Shown here piece after piece: positions 20,133-31,431 of a stretch of DNA of 64,000 bases (the stretch's first letter is position 1; every line of letters begins with the position of its first letter). The notes below the pieces were generated by a model. The model did no database searches. It saw only the letters and a list, made by a program, of their open reading frames with translations, and was not told the origin of the DNA. The stretch comes from Gracilariopsis chorda (taxonomy: Eukaryota; Rhodophyta; Florideophyceae; Gracilariales; Gracilariaceae), in NCBI GenBank assembly GCA_003194525.1, contig NBIV01000029.1, forward strand, positions 1-64,000, written 5' to 3'. The position numbers and the translations under genes were made by a program.

Positions 20133-20450
20133 ATGAAAACAGCACAGACGGCCAAGACCGTCACGCTTCACGCGATAATGCCCGCAGACACGACGCCAGC
20201 ATCGTATAACACCTTGTCACTCACCCACGGTGCATGTGACGGACTTACGCAGTCAGTGGATCAATATTTGAAATCTGTGTCGACAGGCGCAGCGCGCCAA
20301 AAACTTGTCGCTGTTTTTAGTCATCAGCAGGCGGTCCACCCGCAAAAGATAAAAGGCAATCGAAGGGTAACCCTTCAGCATACAAAGTTTGTATTTGCAT
20401 TTTATATGTTTAGTAATGGGTCGCCGAGTAGAACTTCAGTCATTCCATGA
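20133..20450 (+). CDS. possible 105-residue protein
   Basis: An ATG-led frame of mixed, non-repetitive composition (MKTAQTAKTVTLHAIMPADT...). There is no signal peptide, membrane segment or motif. It may be chance; it is listed because it is the best frame between 19,700 and 21,200. Confidence 0.2.
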   Translation: MKTAQTAKTVTLHAIMPADTTPASYNTLSLTHGACDGLTQSVDQYLKSVSTGAARQKLVAVFSHQQAVHPQKIKGNRRVTLQHTKFVFAFYMFSNGSPSRTSVIP

Positions 20451-20636
20451 TGTTAGAGATGTGTTTTATTATTAATCGGTCTATAAATCTTTAAATCAGT
20501 ACAATACCAGATATAAGAGTTTTTCTAGACCACAAATGCAGTGATACTGCTAAATTCCGGCGTTCCTTATCATTTACTGCATTTTGTTCTGTATTTTAAA
20601 GAACGCAGAAGAAAATTTGGTTGGCAGCGGATTGAG

Positions 20637-20726
20637 CAGCGGCTGCTGATCCGGATTAGGCCGACGGCTGTAATAGGAGTACTGCTGCTCTAACAACCGT
20701 CGGCTTTGGATGATCAGCAACCGCTG
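20637..20726. repeat. long imperfect hairpin, arms about 34 bases
   Basis: Left arm 20,637-20,671 (starting CAGCGGCTGCTGATC) pairs with right arm 20,693-20,726 (ending GATCAGCAACCGCTG) around a loop of about 21 bases. Only a few positions mismatch. No transposase or target duplication is visible, so it could be a small foldback element or a hairpin RNA locus. Confidence 0.6.
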
Positions 20727-23200
20727 CATCCAGACTCTCAGCTCCGATGCCAAGCCTAGGCCTTGTTTTCCCACCCTCTCCGTCTTCGATTTCCTCGGTA
20801 CCTCGTCCTTCTGGGACGTTGCTCTTGTGGTTCAGCTCTACCGAGCACAAGATCTGCCCTTACCAACAATGACTCTCGAGCATAAGCAGCCTTGTAGCCA
20901 AAATGGTAAAACGATAATCAGGTTTGGCCGCAGACCAGCTTTCTTCGCAAACGATTGGTCTCAAATTAAGCCATTTCTCAAACAAAACCGGTTTGTAATA
21001 CAAATACATTATGTTTCATGGTAATGTAATTGTTTTTGTTTGCACACAACTCTGACAAAACGCAAGTGAACCAATTTTCTTCTCTATTTGAGAATGGACA
21101 TCTTGTACTGCTCTAAATCGAATTATGGAGACTACATAGAATAGCACTACAGATCCTCACAATATCATGATGTGATCAAGCAGGGTCTATGGCCTGCTTA
21201 TAATAAATAACGCCGCTGTCAGAAACACAGGTGAAGACTTCTGCCCTACCACCTCGCTGTTGTAGCCCTGCCACTTGCGATTCTCCTACTTGTGCGAGGA
21301 TAAAGCAGTTCCAGAATGCGCTTCTTTAAAGCGAGTTCTGGAATAATCTTGATGCTGCGATGAACGGGAATCAATCTTCGGTTGCGATACGTTGATGATT
21401 TCTTGAGGTCCAAACCTCCGGAGTAGACGGGATCGCATTCCCATTTTGTGTTGTCACTTTTCTTTGGCGGAAAGTTGGACATAGCACCTAGGGATACTTC
21501 TCGCGCAGCTGGAGCTTTCTACAGAAACTCTGTAACAGTGCTTTGCAGGTATCATGGCACTGGTGGCTTAAAATCATCAGGCTTGTACCGCATGCTCTTG
21601 TCTTTTGTAGCCTTCCTTCATCGAAAAGTCTGAAAGGGTGGGCTTCGTTTATTTTGAGGCACTTGTGTGGGTATGGATATTCCCTTCTTAACTCTTTCAT
21701 GGGAAGAAGGACAAATCCTGGTGGTATCCTAGTCATCCGTCTTATCCCAAATTGTGGCTCGCGATAGATGCATATTCCTACGTGGTGCCCATAAGTGAAC
21801 TCTACGATCGCAAGTAGTTGTGATTCCCTCTAAACCTCTTGAGCAGGTCCACTGGATCACATTTGGCGTAAAGTCTTCTCTTAGAAAACCCTTTCAGGTT
21901 TTTTCTCTATATAGTCGAATGCCCGTTTGAAGTCTCACTCACTTGTCATTTCGATCACTTGGATGAGGGGCTGAAGTGCAGTAAATAATAGTAGCCATCC
22001 TCAGGAACAACGAATTTAAAACACATTTCTCCGCTTCCAGGCTCATCAATACCTTTGTATTGGTATCTTTTCCATTCCCAAACACCAACATTTTCAGTCT
22101 ACACATGCTGCGGAGAATGTTAAATCCAGAACTGGGTCTTCCCGTAGAAGCTTGGTGCTGATCTTTCAATGTTTCGAGATAGTAGCTAGTGAGCGCAACA
22201 CGGCTGCTGCAAGGTGAGAGCAAGCAGCAGTCATCGGCTACATTCCGGGGAGATGAATAGAGATTGGTACTACAGGACAGAGGAAATCTTTTCTTCTCTG
22301 AGGAACTTTACGTAATACATAGAGTTTATCATGCTAGACGAAGAAAAGCTCCCTTGTAGTGTTAGAGTCTACCACAATGCCGTAATCAGGTAATGTGTGC
22401 CCATAAAGAGGAAGAAGAAAGACTAGAGTATCTGGAACCCGTCGCCAACCCGTAGCTAATTCTATGCCATTCTATGTTCTGGAAGTCCTTGAAGAAGACC
22501 AGTAGTATGTATTCTTCAAGCTTCGAGAACAATATTTGTCAAAAAGCTTTTGTAACTCATCCTGAACGTCAAAAGCATGTCGTGAGTGAAAATTTGGCTT
22601 TCAGCAGCCCTCTACAGAGATGCAGTTCGTAGAAGTCGACGAAGTTGTCTTTTTTTGGACAGAACAAACAAATGTCATTCGATATGTCAATCAAGACGTT
22701 TGGTCCAGACGTACATCATTAAGGATGTCTACAAATCGAGATTGGGGAATGGTTGAACTAAGATTTAGGAGGAGACACGATCGGTTCTATGTTAATCCAT
22801 CACCACACACATGGGCTTCAAGTGAAGATGCCATGCATATCGGCATGAGATACGATGGACCATGATCACTTTGGTGAGTTAAATACATCTACTAGAAAGA
22901 TGACAATGAGAAGCGAGGTAGCAAAGAAGTGCGCAACACATTCGTCTGATGCGGAGCGCACACTGATTGTTGCTATAGATACTTCAAGAAGTCCTTTCTC
23001 CAGCAAGGTGAGGGAAATATCATAGTGGCCGAGACCCTTCAATTTTATGAACAGTTGAGTTTAATAGAAATAGAAAAGTGTTACCATGTGTGTTCCACAC
23101 AACAAAGAAGTGATCATCGCCTCTTGAAGGTTCTCTAAGGTCAACAGATACTATTAGAGGTATCCTACTTTAAAGAGGCGTGGATTACGAAATGAAGCCA
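20727..23200. other. gene-poor stretch with decayed minus-strand frames
   Basis: Minus-strand fragments at 21,246-21,482, 21,488-21,736 and 21,939-22,223 have protein-like composition (for example IPPGFVLLPMKELRREYPYP) but lie in different frames with stops between, which suggests an old broken gene. A plus-strand frame at 22,620-22,865 is isolated. No domain is recognised. Confidence 0.35.
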
Positions 23201-23203
23201 TTC

Positions 23204-24961
23204 TTAGTTCTTACTCGATGACCTTTCACGCAATACTCCGGAATTACGAGGATCATGGACCGGACGAGAAGGTGAGATTTGTAGATTTTGGTGAGGCGAT
23301 AGGCCCTGCGATGAATCAAAACCTGCTGGATTGTTGTTCTCACTCGATAGCCCTGGACTTGAGTGCAATACTCCAGAATTACGAGGATCCTGGACCGGAC
23401 GAGAAGGTGAGATTTGTATATTTTGGTGAAGCGATAGACCCTGCGATGATTCAACACCTGCTGGATTGCAGTTCTCACTCGATAGTCCTGGACTTGAGTG
23501 CAATACTCCAGAATTACGAGGATCATGGACCGGCCCAGAAAATGAGATTTGTAGAAGTTGTAGATTGTGAGGCGATAGACCCTGCGATGACTCATCTGCT
23601 GGTTTATTCTCCGTGCTTGCATCGCTTGTATATCTATTTTCAAACAAGTCCCATGCCTTTTGGGAAAGAGATAGCGGCTGACAGAATTTTGTCAAACAAA
23701 GAAGAACTCCCAGAAGAACGACATCAGCAAGAGTCATTCCAAACACCCCCAAAAATCTAGTTTCTTGAACAAGTAGCCCATGAAGGTTCTGCTCTCTCTC
23801 TCCAGTCTCTGTATGTGAGTAACAGCCAGGTCCTTTTACTTCCGTAACTTGTTCTGCTGTTAAGAGTGGACCCACACGTTTGAACACAGTTACCCAAGGC
23901 TTGTTGATCTCAAGGAATAGATTGGTTTCCAAACCAACTACAGTTTCCTTTCGTTTTTCTTTGCGAGTAGTCCACACAACCACAGTCCTGTTGGTTGGTG
24001 TAGACTCACTCCGATGCTCCTTCAATACCTCGTCACACGTCCTTGTTGCGTATTTTGCGGTACAAGTCTCTTCCATGATTCCATACATAACAAGTTCATG
24101 TAGGTACCTTACCGCAGGTAGGTAGTCTTCGTACAACATTGAAAACAATAGTCTTCTAGTTCCACCTGCTACCCCGTACAGAAGCAGCTTTGTCTTGATT
24201 GTGATCCTAGCGTTACCAAATGTGATAATGTGGTCTCCGCCACCCTCGTGAAACCATGATCCTATTTTAATTGTATTGACAGTATCGGTATCGCGAGTGT
24301 GCGCTTCTTCCAAACCGAATATAGTGCAGGCACTTATAGAGAAGTTTCGAGATGGGTTTGAACTTGAGAAGACCGGGGTGATGCATGGCCTCTCTCTCCC
24401 AATCCTCCTTAAAAACTTTGCGTTTCCATGGCCTGCAGCAATGGGATGGGTACCTTTCAAATTATAATCTCCCGGTTTGCTCACAGATATGCGGGGCTGT
24501 GTGCAGAGGATCGCAACAGCATTCATGACAAACATAAGAATACCCATCGCTAGGACCGTCACTAATAAATAAGGCTTCTGTCTTGGTTCCACGCTTCGTG
24601 GCCAGCCTTCCCTTCGAAGAGCTCTTTCCACATTCAGTTGAAGGAATTCATCCACACGAACTGCTGCGTATGCATATTCGTTTTCTTCGTCATCAATGCT
24701 TCTTTCGTGAGACAGACACGTCAACATAAGCTTTGTTACAATTGTAATCATACAAGTCGAAAGCAGACCTAGCACAAACCCTTCGCCGATAGTGTCCCAA
24801 AACCTTATTTTCTGTACTAGAAAAAATGGCCTATTGATATCCGGGTTGCTTGTAAAAGAACTCTGACCGATAACATATTGCCCTGGGAGTTGAGATTCGG
24901 GTAGAACCTGAACAAACTTGGGTGGGGGCTCAGGGATTGTGGTGAGAACAGTTCCGTTTTT
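23204..24961 (-). CDS. three-span membrane protein, paralog A, start lost
   Basis: The frame is open from 24,961 down to 23,204. It has a hydrophobic span near LGLLSTCMITIVTKLMLTCL, a second at LLVTVLAMGILMFVMNAVAI, a Cys-containing ectodomain of about 250 residues with N-glycosylation sites (NFS, NRT), and a third span near MTLADVVLLGVLLCL. The tail carries three 45-residue repeats. Paralog B (27,269-28,630) starts at an ATG whose equivalent here is out of frame, because a T-run (24,957-24,962) has six bases instead of five. Translation may start at an internal ATG (24,751). The family is unrecognised; location is probably the plasma or endomembrane. Confidence 0.6.
   Translation of the reverse strand, partial: KNGTVLTTIPEPPPKFVQVLPESQLPGQYVIGQSSFTSNPDINRPFFLVQKIRFWDTIGEGFVLGLLSTCMITIVTKLMLTCLSHERSIDDEENEYAYAAVRVDEFLQLNVERALRREGWPRSVEPRQKPYLLVTVLAMGILMFVMNAVAILCTQPRISVSKPGDYNLKGTHPIAAGHGNAKFLRRIGRERPCITPVFSSSNPSRNFSISACTIFGLEEAHTRDTDTVNTIKIGSWFHEGGGDHIITFGNARITIKTKLLLYGVAGGTRRLLFSMLYEDYLPAVRYLHELVMYGIMEETCTAKYATRTCDEVLKEHRSESTPTNRTVVVWTTRKEKRKETVVGLETNLFLEINKPWVTVFKRVGPLLTAEQVTEVKGPGCYSHTETGEREQNLHGLLVQETRFLGVFGMTLADVVLLGVLLCLTKFCQPLSLSQKAWDLFENRYTSDASTENKPADESSQGLSPHNLQLLQISFSGPVHDPRNSGVLHSSPGLSSENCNPAGVESSQGLSLHQNIQISPSRPVQDPRNSGVLHSSPGLSSENNNPAGFDSSQGLSPHQNLQISPSRPVHDPRNSGVLRERSSSKN
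23214..23600 (-). repeat. three tandem 135-bp repeats coding the paralog A tail
   Basis: CAATACTCC-GAATTACGAG recurs at 23,231, 23,366 and 23,501, exactly 135 bases apart, and the units between are nearly identical. Each encodes 45 residues with SQGLS-H-N-QIS-S-PV-DPRNSGVL. The 45-codon period keeps the frame. Paralog B lacks this tail and stops soon after its last membrane span. Confidence 0.85.
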
Positions 24962-26024
24962 TCAACATTTGTTGAGTGCTCTGTTGTTTAGTGTCGCTCA
25001 AGTAAGGAGTGTTCGTGACACAGATCTCCTATTCGGGAAAGTACGGAACAATGCCGGGGAGATGTGTCGGGTATTGTGATTATCGTTGTGTTTCCTCGTG
25101 CTTGTTGTACCCAAAGAAGCTCTTCACATATCAAAACTGAACGTTTCCGAGCAGTTCCCTTGAAGTAGTAAAGCCGCGGAGAGCAGCGTGCGATCATAAA
25201 CTCGTTTGTGCATCTCTAAAACTATAGACCGTGTAAACAATGCAAAACATTATTGGGAACAATGAGCGTCTCTCCTGTTTGTGAAAGAGAGGTATGTAAT
25301 TATCAACTACAGTAGGATTTCTATAAGTACAGAATGAAGAATGAGTATTGTATCCAAAGTACGTCATGGTATGAAAAAACTCGCTGACCAGTCCATAGTG
25401 GCATGCGGTGGTAAAGGTCCTCTGTCTGGGTACATGAACACCATAGACACGAAATTTTGGAAGGATGAGTTAAGTGTGAAGGAGAGACGTGATTTTTACC
25501 CCAGGATGTCACGCACTCATGTCTTTTGTCTGTTTCAAGATCGCAATCCGTATCGTCACTCTCCTGCCGTTCGGCAATGTCCAAGCACAATCCAGACGAG
25601 ACTCCATAGCGCAAACGACGAATGCAAATTTATGCCTTTCTTTGACAACATCATGTTGTTCAGCGTTTCCCATGACCATGATAGTCATAGGAAGCGCTGA
25701 ACGAACAACTTCCGTATCTTCCTTCGCACGCATACAAGGACCTGCAGGTCCCGCAACCACACTCAGATTCTAAACTTCAATACAACTGATATTCTTGGTC
25801 ATCACAGGCGCAGAAGTTGACATCTGTGCGTTGTTCATCTACTTGTAAATTTATTTCATCCTTCTCACAACGATTGTGGGCGCTCGATTGTTTGACTGAA
25901 TGGAATGTTGAGTTATGCAAATGAGAGTTAACATTTGTTACTGGAATCATTCTAGTCGCCATTCAAATAAGAAGTCCAGACAAGTTGGAATCATGCCCCC
26001 GCACAATTCAAGCAAATGCAATGC
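24809..26024. repeat. 1.2-kb duplicated segment, copy 1
   Basis: It matches 28,472-29,686 almost base for base, at an offset of 3663 changing to 3662 at a T-run (24,957-24,962). It covers the N-terminal coding part of paralog A and about 1.0 kb upstream. Many identical short frames in both copies show that substitutions are nearly absent. Confidence 0.9.
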
Positions 26025-27268
26025 ACCATGACCTCAAGTTAGGAATGCTTGCGTCGTAAGTCTGCTTTCTCTCTCTCTCTCTCTCTTTTTATAGGTGCTT
26101 ATGTATAATTCCTATATAGCGCAGATCGTTTTCGTTTAAAGAAAAGTTCTCTAATCAGGTAGACCAACAGCTTTACAGGCCATCGTCTAATAATCTCTCC
26201 AATTGATAAATCACAACGTTCACGCAAAGAATGTAAGCATATCCGCCTTGATAAGTTCCTTAATGGGCATCAGAGCAAGAAATGCTCAACGTCGTTCAGC
26301 ACTCCAGGTTTGCAGATGCATACTAGTCTCTTCTTCAATAGATACGAGCTTGTCTACTTTCTTCAAAGTAATATTGGTAATGGTGACCGCCGCGGTCACC
26401 TCTACCACCGGAATCGTTTATATCATTACACCCAAAGGCTGCGATATGTTCGTCTGTTCTGAAGAATTGGGTGCTCTTTTTCTGTAACAGGATGACCGTT
26501 GGCCGTTGCTTGAGACAGAACTACGCGACACCTGATATTCAAAATCGCATTTCGCGTAGGAGCCAATTGTGGAAGGGCGGCGTGACTGGATCTATGGCAT
26601 GACGATCATCCCTGGTAGCGCAGAATCTGTCCACATACTGCATTTGTAGGGGCATATCTAACCGCGAGCAAAGAGATTAGAGCAGTCTATCTAGCCTTTT
26701 TGCACACACTCAAACTGTGAGGCAAGCTGAGTATCACTTTTCCGGTCTACAGCGTCGCTACGCCTTTTGACGCTCTCAGGCCGCTTTTTGCCGTGGTGCT
26801 ACAGTAGCGAGCGTTTGTCTTCTTGAGTCAGCCGTGGTTGGGCTGCTTCGGCTGCGCTGGATCCGCTGCTCTCGTCTTGTCGGGGTCATATCGCAGTCGC
26901 CGCCACTCGGCTACCGCCACCAACCTCAGCGCCGTCGTGCACTTGGTGCCATCATCCGGTGCCTTCTTGTGCTTCTCTGGTGGCGGAACAACACGAGTTG
27001 AGCTACGGCCACATCCGAAAAAAGGCATTTTGAGTACACTGTAAACAGGCAATGGGCTAATGAGGTTCGCTAGAAGCCGAATCACCCACCCCTACGGAGA
27101 CGCACTAGACCTGCAATCTCTGCGACGCCAGCCCGCCGTTCACGACATGGCTGTTTCCTTCCTAAGCCGACAGCAGCAGTGTTGCAACAAATGAAGCTCG
27201 ACAGCAAGCGCTTGACGTGAAGCCTACAGCAAGACCCTTAACCGCGAAGCATGATTCGCAGAGCAGCG
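26025..27268. other. spacer between the duplicated units
   Basis: It holds a CT microsatellite (about 26,064-26,085) and, near 26,435-26,475, a stretch resembling 29,900-29,945 downstream of the other copy, so older homology extends past the near-identical block. No gene is supported. Confidence 0.4.
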
Positions 27269-28630
27269 TCATGCACCTGCTGGCATGTCCTCGGCGCTTG
27301 CGTCGCTTGTATACAAATCCCATGCTTTATGGGAGAGGAATACCGGCCGGCAGAGTTTCGTCGCACAAATAAGGAATGCCGAGAGAACTGAATCAGCAAG
27401 GATCAGTCCAAACATCCCCAAATATCGGGTTTCTTGAACTAGAAGCCCATGTAGGTTCTGCTCTCTATTTTCTGTTGATATATGTGAGTAGGAACCAGGA
27501 CCATCAACTTCTGTAACTTGTTCCCCTGTTAAGAGTGGACCAACATTTCTGAACACCGTTGCCCAAGGCTGGCTGATCTCCAGGAATAGGTTGCTTTCCA
27601 AACCAACTACAGTTTCCTTTCGTTTTCCTTTGCGTGTAGTCCACAGAACCACAGTCCTGTTGGCTGGTGTTGACTCACTCCGATGCTCCTTCAATACCTC
27701 GTCGCACGTCCTTGTTGCGTATTTTGCGGTACAAGACTCTTCCATAATTCCGTACATAACAAGTTCATGTAAGTACTTTATCGCGGGTAGGTAGTCCTCG
27801 TACAACATTGAAAACAATATTCTCCTCGTTCCATTTTCTACCCCGTACAGAAACAGCCTTGTCTTGATTCTGATAGTAGCATTACCAAATGTGACAATGT
27901 GGTCTCCGCCACCCTCGTGAAACCATGATCCTATTCTAATTGTATTGACAGTATCGGTAACGCGAGTGTGCGCTTCTTCCAAACCGAATATAGTGCAGGC
28001 ACTTATAGAGAAGTTTCGAGATGGGTTTGAACTTGAGAAGACCGGGGTGATGCATGGCGTCTCGATCACAGTCTTCCTAAATTCCTCTCCCTCTTCACGA
28101 TCTGCAGCAATGGGATGGGTACCTTTCAAATTATAATCTCCTGGTTTGCTCACAGATATGCGGGGCTGTGTTAATATGATGGTACAAATATCAATGAGGA
28201 AAATAACAACACTGATCACTAGGACCATCTGTATTAAACAAGCTTTCTTTTTTCGGTACACCCCTCTTGGCCAGCCTTTCCTTCGAAGCGCTTCTCTTCT
28301 ACTTTTTCGAAGGAACTCATCCACACGAACTGCTGCGTATGCATATTCGTTTTCTTCGTCATCAATGCTTCTTTCACGAGACAGACACGTCAATACCAGC
28401 TTTGTTATAACAGTAATCATCCAAGTTGAAAGCAGACCTACCACAAACGCTTCTGCGGCGGACCCACCTACTTTCTGTACTAGAAAAAATGGCCTATTGA
28501 TATCCGGGTTGCTTGTAAAAGAACTCTGACCGATAACATATTGCCCTGGGAGTTGAGATTCGGGTAGAACCTGAACAAACTTGGGTGGGGGCTCAGGGAT
28601 TGTGGTGAGAACAGTTCCGTTTTTCAACAT
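27269..28630 (-). CDS. three-span membrane protein, paralog B
   Basis: The ATG at 28,630 gives 453 residues (MLKNGTVLTTIPEPPPKF...). An upstream TTG is less likely in a eukaryote. Layout matches paralog A: cytosolic proline-rich N-terminus, a span at FVVGLLSTWMITVITKLVL, an ERSIDDEENEYAYAAVRVDE segment identical in both paralogs, a span near IQMVLVISVVIFLIDICTII, a Cys-rich ectodomain with NFS and NRT sequons, and a final span near LILADSVLSAFLICATKL. The tail is short. The membrane spans and their flanks differ most between paralogs, while the ectodomain is well conserved. Function is unknown; a lineage-specific surface protein is one possibility. Confidence 0.75.
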   Translation of the reverse strand: MLKNGTVLTTIPEPPPKFVQVLPESQLPGQYVIGQSSFTSNPDINRPFFLVQKVGGSAAEAFVVGLLSTWMITVITKLVLTCLSRERSIDDEENEYAYAAVRVDEFLRKSRREALRRKGWPRGVYRKKKACLIQMVLVISVVIFLIDICTIILTQPRISVSKPGDYNLKGTHPIAADREEGEEFRKTVIETPCITPVFSSSNPSRNFSISACTIFGLEEAHTRVTDTVNTIRIGSWFHEGGGDHIVTFGNATIRIKTRLFLYGVENGTRRILFSMLYEDYLPAIKYLHELVMYGIMEESCTAKYATRTCDEVLKEHRSESTPANRTVVLWTTRKGKRKETVVGLESNLFLEISQPWATVFRNVGPLLTGEQVTEVDGPGSYSHISTENREQNLHGLLVQETRYLGMFGLILADSVLSAFLICATKLCRPVFLSHKAWDLYTSDASAEDMPAGA

Positions 28631-29686
28631 TTGTTGAGTGCTCTGTTGTTTAGTGTCGCTCAAGTAAGGAGTGTTCGTGACACAGATCTCCTATTCGGGA
28701 AAGTACGGAACAATGCCGGGGAGATGTGTCGGGTATTGTGATTATCGTTGTGTTTCCTCGTGCTTGTTGTACCCAAAGAAGCTCTTCACATATCAAAACT
28801 GAACGTTTCCGAGCAGTTCCCTTGAAGTAGTAAAGCCGCGGAGAGCAGCGTGCGATCATAAACTCGTTTGTGCATCTCTAAAACTATAGACCGTGTAAAC
28901 AATGCAAAACATTATTGGGAACAATGAGCGTCTCTCCTGTTTGTGAAAGAGAGGTATGTAATTATCAACTACAGTAGGATTTCTATAAGTACAGAATGAA
29001 GAATGAGTATTGTATCCAAAGTACGTCATGGTATGAAAAAACTCGCTGACCAGTCCATAGTGGCATGCGGTGGTAAAGGTCCTCTGTCTGGGTACATGAA
29101 CACCATAGACACGAAATTTTGGAAGGATGAGTTAAGTGTGAAGGAGAGACGTGATTTTTACCCCAGGATGTCACGCACTCATGTCTTTTGTCTGTTTCAA
29201 GATCGCAATCCGTATCGTCACTCTCCTGCCGTTCGGCAATGTCCAAGCACAATCCAGACGAGACTCCATAGCGCAAACGACGAATGCAAATTTATGCCTT
29301 TCTTTGACAACATCATGTTGTTCAGCGTTTCCCATGACCATGATAGTCATAGGAAGCGCTGAACGAACAACTTCCGTATCTTCCTTCGCACGCATACAAG
29401 GACCTGCAGGTCCCGCAACCACACTCAGATTCTAAACTTCAATACAACTGATATTCTTGGTCATCACAGGCGCAGAAGTTGACATCTGTGCGTTGTTCAT
29501 CTACTTGTAAATTTATTTCATCCTTCTCACAACGATTGTGGGCGCTCGATTGTTTGACTGAATGGAATGTTGAGTTATGCAAATGAGAGTTAACATTTGT
29601 TACTGGAATCATTCTAGTCGCCATTCAAATAAGAAGTCCAGACAAGTTGGAATCATGCCCCCGCACAATTCAAGCAAATGCAATGC
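28472..29686. repeat. 1.2-kb duplicated segment, copy 2
   Basis: Partner of 24,809-26,024. It covers the first codons of paralog B and about 1.0 kb of upstream DNA, hence its promoter. The identity stops sharply at ATGC (29,683-29,686). Confidence 0.9.
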
Positions 29687-31431
29687 GCTATGAAATCACG
29701 TTAGGATTGCTTGAGGCAAATAAAGGTTCCGTGAACCATTCATGAAGCCTGTGAGCCATCGATTGTTATATTATGCTTTCGGTTTGGAATGTCTTGCGCA
29801 GCGGTGTGATTTTCCGGAAGATATTCGTAAATCTGCTTCTTCTTAACCAAGATGATACCCTGACGATCATCACCATCAAATGGAGTCCTTCACGGCATAA
29901 TGCTGCGATATGTTCGTCTGTTTTAAAGAATCGGGTGCTATAATGTATGAGGCCGATGTATCCTGCGTGATGCAACTGAGAACCATGATTGAAAGTAAAA
30001 ACAATTTCCTATCAGTCATATCCCGCGTTATCAATGTGATCTATGTTCTTGTTGGACATCTAGGTAGCCTCTGTCCGCTGCCAGGGTTGTATCCGCGGAA
30101 GGCTGTCTACATCCGGGCATCTATAGTCGAGGTGGGCGAGATGGGACATGGAGTTCGGACTCTCGATCGGACATACCTTTCTCAGCTGCGAGAAACCGGC
30201 GCGAGTACTGGAAGTCATCTTGACAGGAGGTGGTGGTAGTGCTGGTGATGCTGGTTTGGAAGTCTTGAGCGAGACGATCGGTCCACGGACAGTTTTCAAA
30301 GTTGTTTACAATATGGATAACATTGTGCCGATGTCAGCAGCATTCGGCGCTGACCGCGGCCACAGTGACACAGCGGACAGGATAATGATGTGACTTGATG
30401 GCGAGGAAGAAAGACTAAAAGGAGTACGATTCGGAACCAAACAGGGAATCGCACGGCGAGCAGGCTGAACGAAACAGTTGTTCAAAGGCGGGCCAATGAC
30501 ATCTGTTTAAAAGGACGGCAAACGGTAGTCTTCATCGCTGAGGATCGCAACGTTCCTTTGTTGTCAACGACAAGGGTTGCGGTTGGCGGTGGTATCGCTA
30601 TAACCCTCAACCCTATAGGGTGTCTCCGTCACGATGGCGCTAGTTGCGAATTATCTGCACACAGACAGGTGCAAGCGCGATACCGGTGCACTGTGCACTG
30701 CTGGAGCTCAAACAAGTCAGCCATCTCCAAGCTCGAGCACGCATTTTGCCACGTTGCTATTTTTTTCTGTTTCGACCGGAGCGGTTCAACGTGACCCTGT
30801 AAAATCACGAAGGCCAACGTTCTAAGCTTTGTCTCGAACGGATCGAAGTGATCTTTCTGCCGCTGGGCGACTCTTCGTTTCAAAGAAACCACTGTACCCC
30901 TGGTACCGTTGTAGTCTCTAGCCTATCACTAAGCTTGGTCAAGCGTTTTGTCTCACCTCCATTGTGGCCATCGATGTTTACGGTCTTGATGTACAGTAAG
31001 GATTCAAGGGTTATTCCTTCGTAGTCTGCATTGTTGCTTTTTTTTGCGCGAGATACGTTTCGTGTCTTTGCCCTCGTTCCCTTGGTTAACGCAATTTCGC
31101 GTACATATACATGTATTGTATTAACCATTACCTCATCTGCATCTGACTCCGTTTTAGGCAACAAATCACGCCACATCACTGGTAGTAACGAAAGATTAAG
31201 CTTGCTATCCCACCCCAAATCCCTGCATGTCTTAAGCTGAGAATCCTACGCTCCACTGCTCTTCCACATTGCCATCTGCACCCGTTCAACCGCAGCCCGC
31301 TGTAACACCGCTAGTATTGGTTGAAAAAGGCTACTCCCACTCCTAGAGAATCCATCTTCTCCGAACCACTCGAGTTCACCCCTCTCCATTGTCAAAAACC
31401 GTTTTCACTACGCTTTCATCCCTCAACGACC
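29687..31431. other. spacer upstream of the SPFH genes
   Basis: Only short frames on both strands and no recognisable domain. The last part should contain the promoter of the SPFH gene starting at 31,432. Confidence 0.35.

Noticed and set aside
26064-26085. CT microsatellite
   Set aside because: Ordinary simple repeat; no other function seen.
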